Shown here: positions 63,021 to 64,000 of the stretch, piece after piece
Layout of the letters: every line of letters starts with the position of its first letter
How positions within the stretch are numbered: position 1 is the first letter of the stretch
Position numbers and translations under genes: made by a program
NCBI RefSeq assembly: GCF_000241525.1
Contig: NZ_AHIL01000063.1
Coordinates: 1 to 64,000, forward strand
From: Comamonas testosteroni ATCC 11996
GTDB taxonomy: Bacteria > Pseudomonadota > Gammaproteobacteria > Burkholderiales > Burkholderiaceae_C
Reading direction: 5' to 3'
DNA length: 64,000 nt
The notes under the pieces: generated by a model
What the model saw: only the letters and a program-made list of their open reading frames with translations
Told to the model about the DNA's origin: nothing
Databases searched by the model: none

Positions 63021-64000
63021 ATGGCCGACAGTGCTGGCGACAAGTCCGAAAACGCCTCGGACCACAAGCTGCGCAAATCGCGCGAGGAAGGCCAGGTGGC
63101 CCGCTCGCGCGATCTGGCCACGGCCGTGGGCCTGGTGGCCACGCTGCAGGTGACGGCGCTTTTCATGCCCGACTATCTGCGCAAATTCCACGCCCTGTTC
63201 CAGCGCGGGCTCGACGACACCTCGGGCCCCGGCGCCCTCAACAACATCGTGGGTGCGGTCTGGGCCGATGCCGGCTGGCTGTTCGCCCAGATGCTGCTGC
63301 CCCTGTTCATCACGCCGCTGCTGGTGGCCGTGGCCTCGCTGGTGCCCGGTGGCTGGCTGCTGTCGGCCAAGAATCTGCAACCCAAGTTCAGCCGCCTGAG
63401 CCCCCACCAGAACCTGTCCAAGTTCTTCAAGGCCAAGCATTACGGCGACCTGGTCATGTCGGTGATCAAGGTCTCAGCCGTGGCCGCCGTGGTCTACGCC
63501 TACTGCAAGGCCAATGTGCGCCATTTCACGGCACTGCCGTCAATGACGCTGGATCTGGCGGTGCGCGAGGGCATACATCTGTTTCTGTCGGGTGTGATGT
63601 CCATCGTGGTGATCTTCATCATCCTGGCCCTGATCGACGTGCCGATGCAGCGCTTTTTCTTTCTGCGCGGCCAGCGCATGAGCAAGCAGGAAGTCAAGGA
63701 AGAGCACAAGAGCAACGAAGGCCGGCCCGAGGTCAAGAGCCGCATTCGCCAGATCCAGCGGCAGCTGGCGCGGCGCAGCGTGCGCGCCACCGTTCCCCAG
63801 GCCGATGCCGTCATCGTCAACCCGGAGCACTACGCCGTGGCCGTGCGCTACGACTCGAAGCGCGCAGAGGCGCCCTATGTCATCGCCAAGGGCGTGGACG
63901 AGATGGCCTTCTACATCCGCGACATTGCCACCCGCCACCAGGTGGAGGTGGTGAGCCTGCCGCCGCTGGCGCGGGCCATTTACCACACCAGCCAGGTGAA
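63021..64000 (+). CDS. flhB: Flagellar export switch protein FlhB, 3' end beyond the window
   Basis: Starts at the ATG 4 bases after fliR and stays open for 326 codons to the right edge. MADSAGDKSENASDHKLRKS, REEGQVARSRDLATAV is the FlhB N-terminus, and four membrane helices follow. The autocleavage motif reads NPEH (267-270, VIVNPEHYAVAVRY) instead of the common NPTH. About 50 residues are likely missing. FlhB switches export from hook to filament subunits. Confidence 0.95.
   Translation, partial: MADSAGDKSENASDHKLRKSREEGQVARSRDLATAVGLVATLQVTALFMPDYLRKFHALFQRGLDDTSGPGALNNIVGAVWADAGWLFAQMLLPLFITPLLVAVASLVPGGWLLSAKNLQPKFSRLSPHQNLSKFFKAKHYGDLVMSVIKVSAVAAVVYAYCKANVRHFTALPSMTLDLAVREGIHLFLSGVMSIVVIFIILALIDVPMQRFFFLRGQRMSKQEVKEEHKSNEGRPEVKSRIRQIQRQLARRSVRATVPQADAVIVNPEHYAVAVRYDSKRAEAPYVIAKGVDEMAFYIRDIATRHQVEVVSLPPLARAIYHTSQV

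Overview
The window is GC-rich and reads as a chromosomal segment of a comamonad betaproteobacterium, most likely a Comamonas close to C. testosteroni. This is inferred from the tRNA-Tyr/Gly/Thr-tuf order, the ybeD-lipB-lipA block, the atpIBEFHAGDC operon, the short PTS (EIIA-HPr-EI) and protein similarity recalled from memory. No database search was run.

Left third (1-31.7 kb), mostly housekeeping. It opens with the 5' end of tuf and four tRNAs, all on the minus strand. Next is a tripartite RND efflux operon (MexAB-OprM/TtgABC type). Its divergent TetR-type repressor carries a one-base frameshift, while the shared AcrR/TtgR-like palindromic operator looks intact. Then come a membrane-anchored diheme cytochrome c, a hydrolase cluster, a lemA-TPM-TPM cassette, the complete ATP synthase operon (minus strand), lipoate synthesis, a PTS phosphorelay, a TlpA-like thioredoxin, and a divergent cytochrome c'/cytochrome b561 pair. 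A region without a convincing protein gene (24.11-24.54 kb) holds a Fur box over a promoter-like sequence and, about 260 bases away on the minus strand, a rho-independent terminator. It is a candidate Fur-controlled small RNA.

Right half (31.8-64 kb), one flagellar locus. From left to right: three separately transcribed short flagellin genes (+); then on the minus strand a PilZ/YcgR-like gene, an unrecognised gene, and flgL-K-J-I-H-G-F-E-D-C-B. Upstream of flgB is an AT-rich gap with a textbook sigma-54 promoter, followed by flgA (+). A tightly packed minus-strand block reads fliE-F-G-H-I-J-D-S-(fliT-like)-K-L-A-motA-motB-flgM-flgN-flgJ(muramidase). Diverging from fliE on the plus strand are fliM-N-P-Q-R-flhB, with flhB running off the right edge.

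The gene content and order closely follow the lateral or Flag-2 systems of Vibrio, Aeromonas and E. coli (lfi/lfg/laf). Shared traits are a dedicated sigma-28, anti-sigma and stator genes inside the locus, a short FliM and no fliO. Features that stand out are three flagellins with structured leaders, a rod FlgJ and a muramidase FlgJ encoded separately, an EF-hand-like loop in the filament cap FliD, an NPEH cleavage motif in FlhB, and an unknown protein translationally coupled to FlgL. No lafK-type sigma-54 activator, flhA or chemotaxis gene lies in the window.
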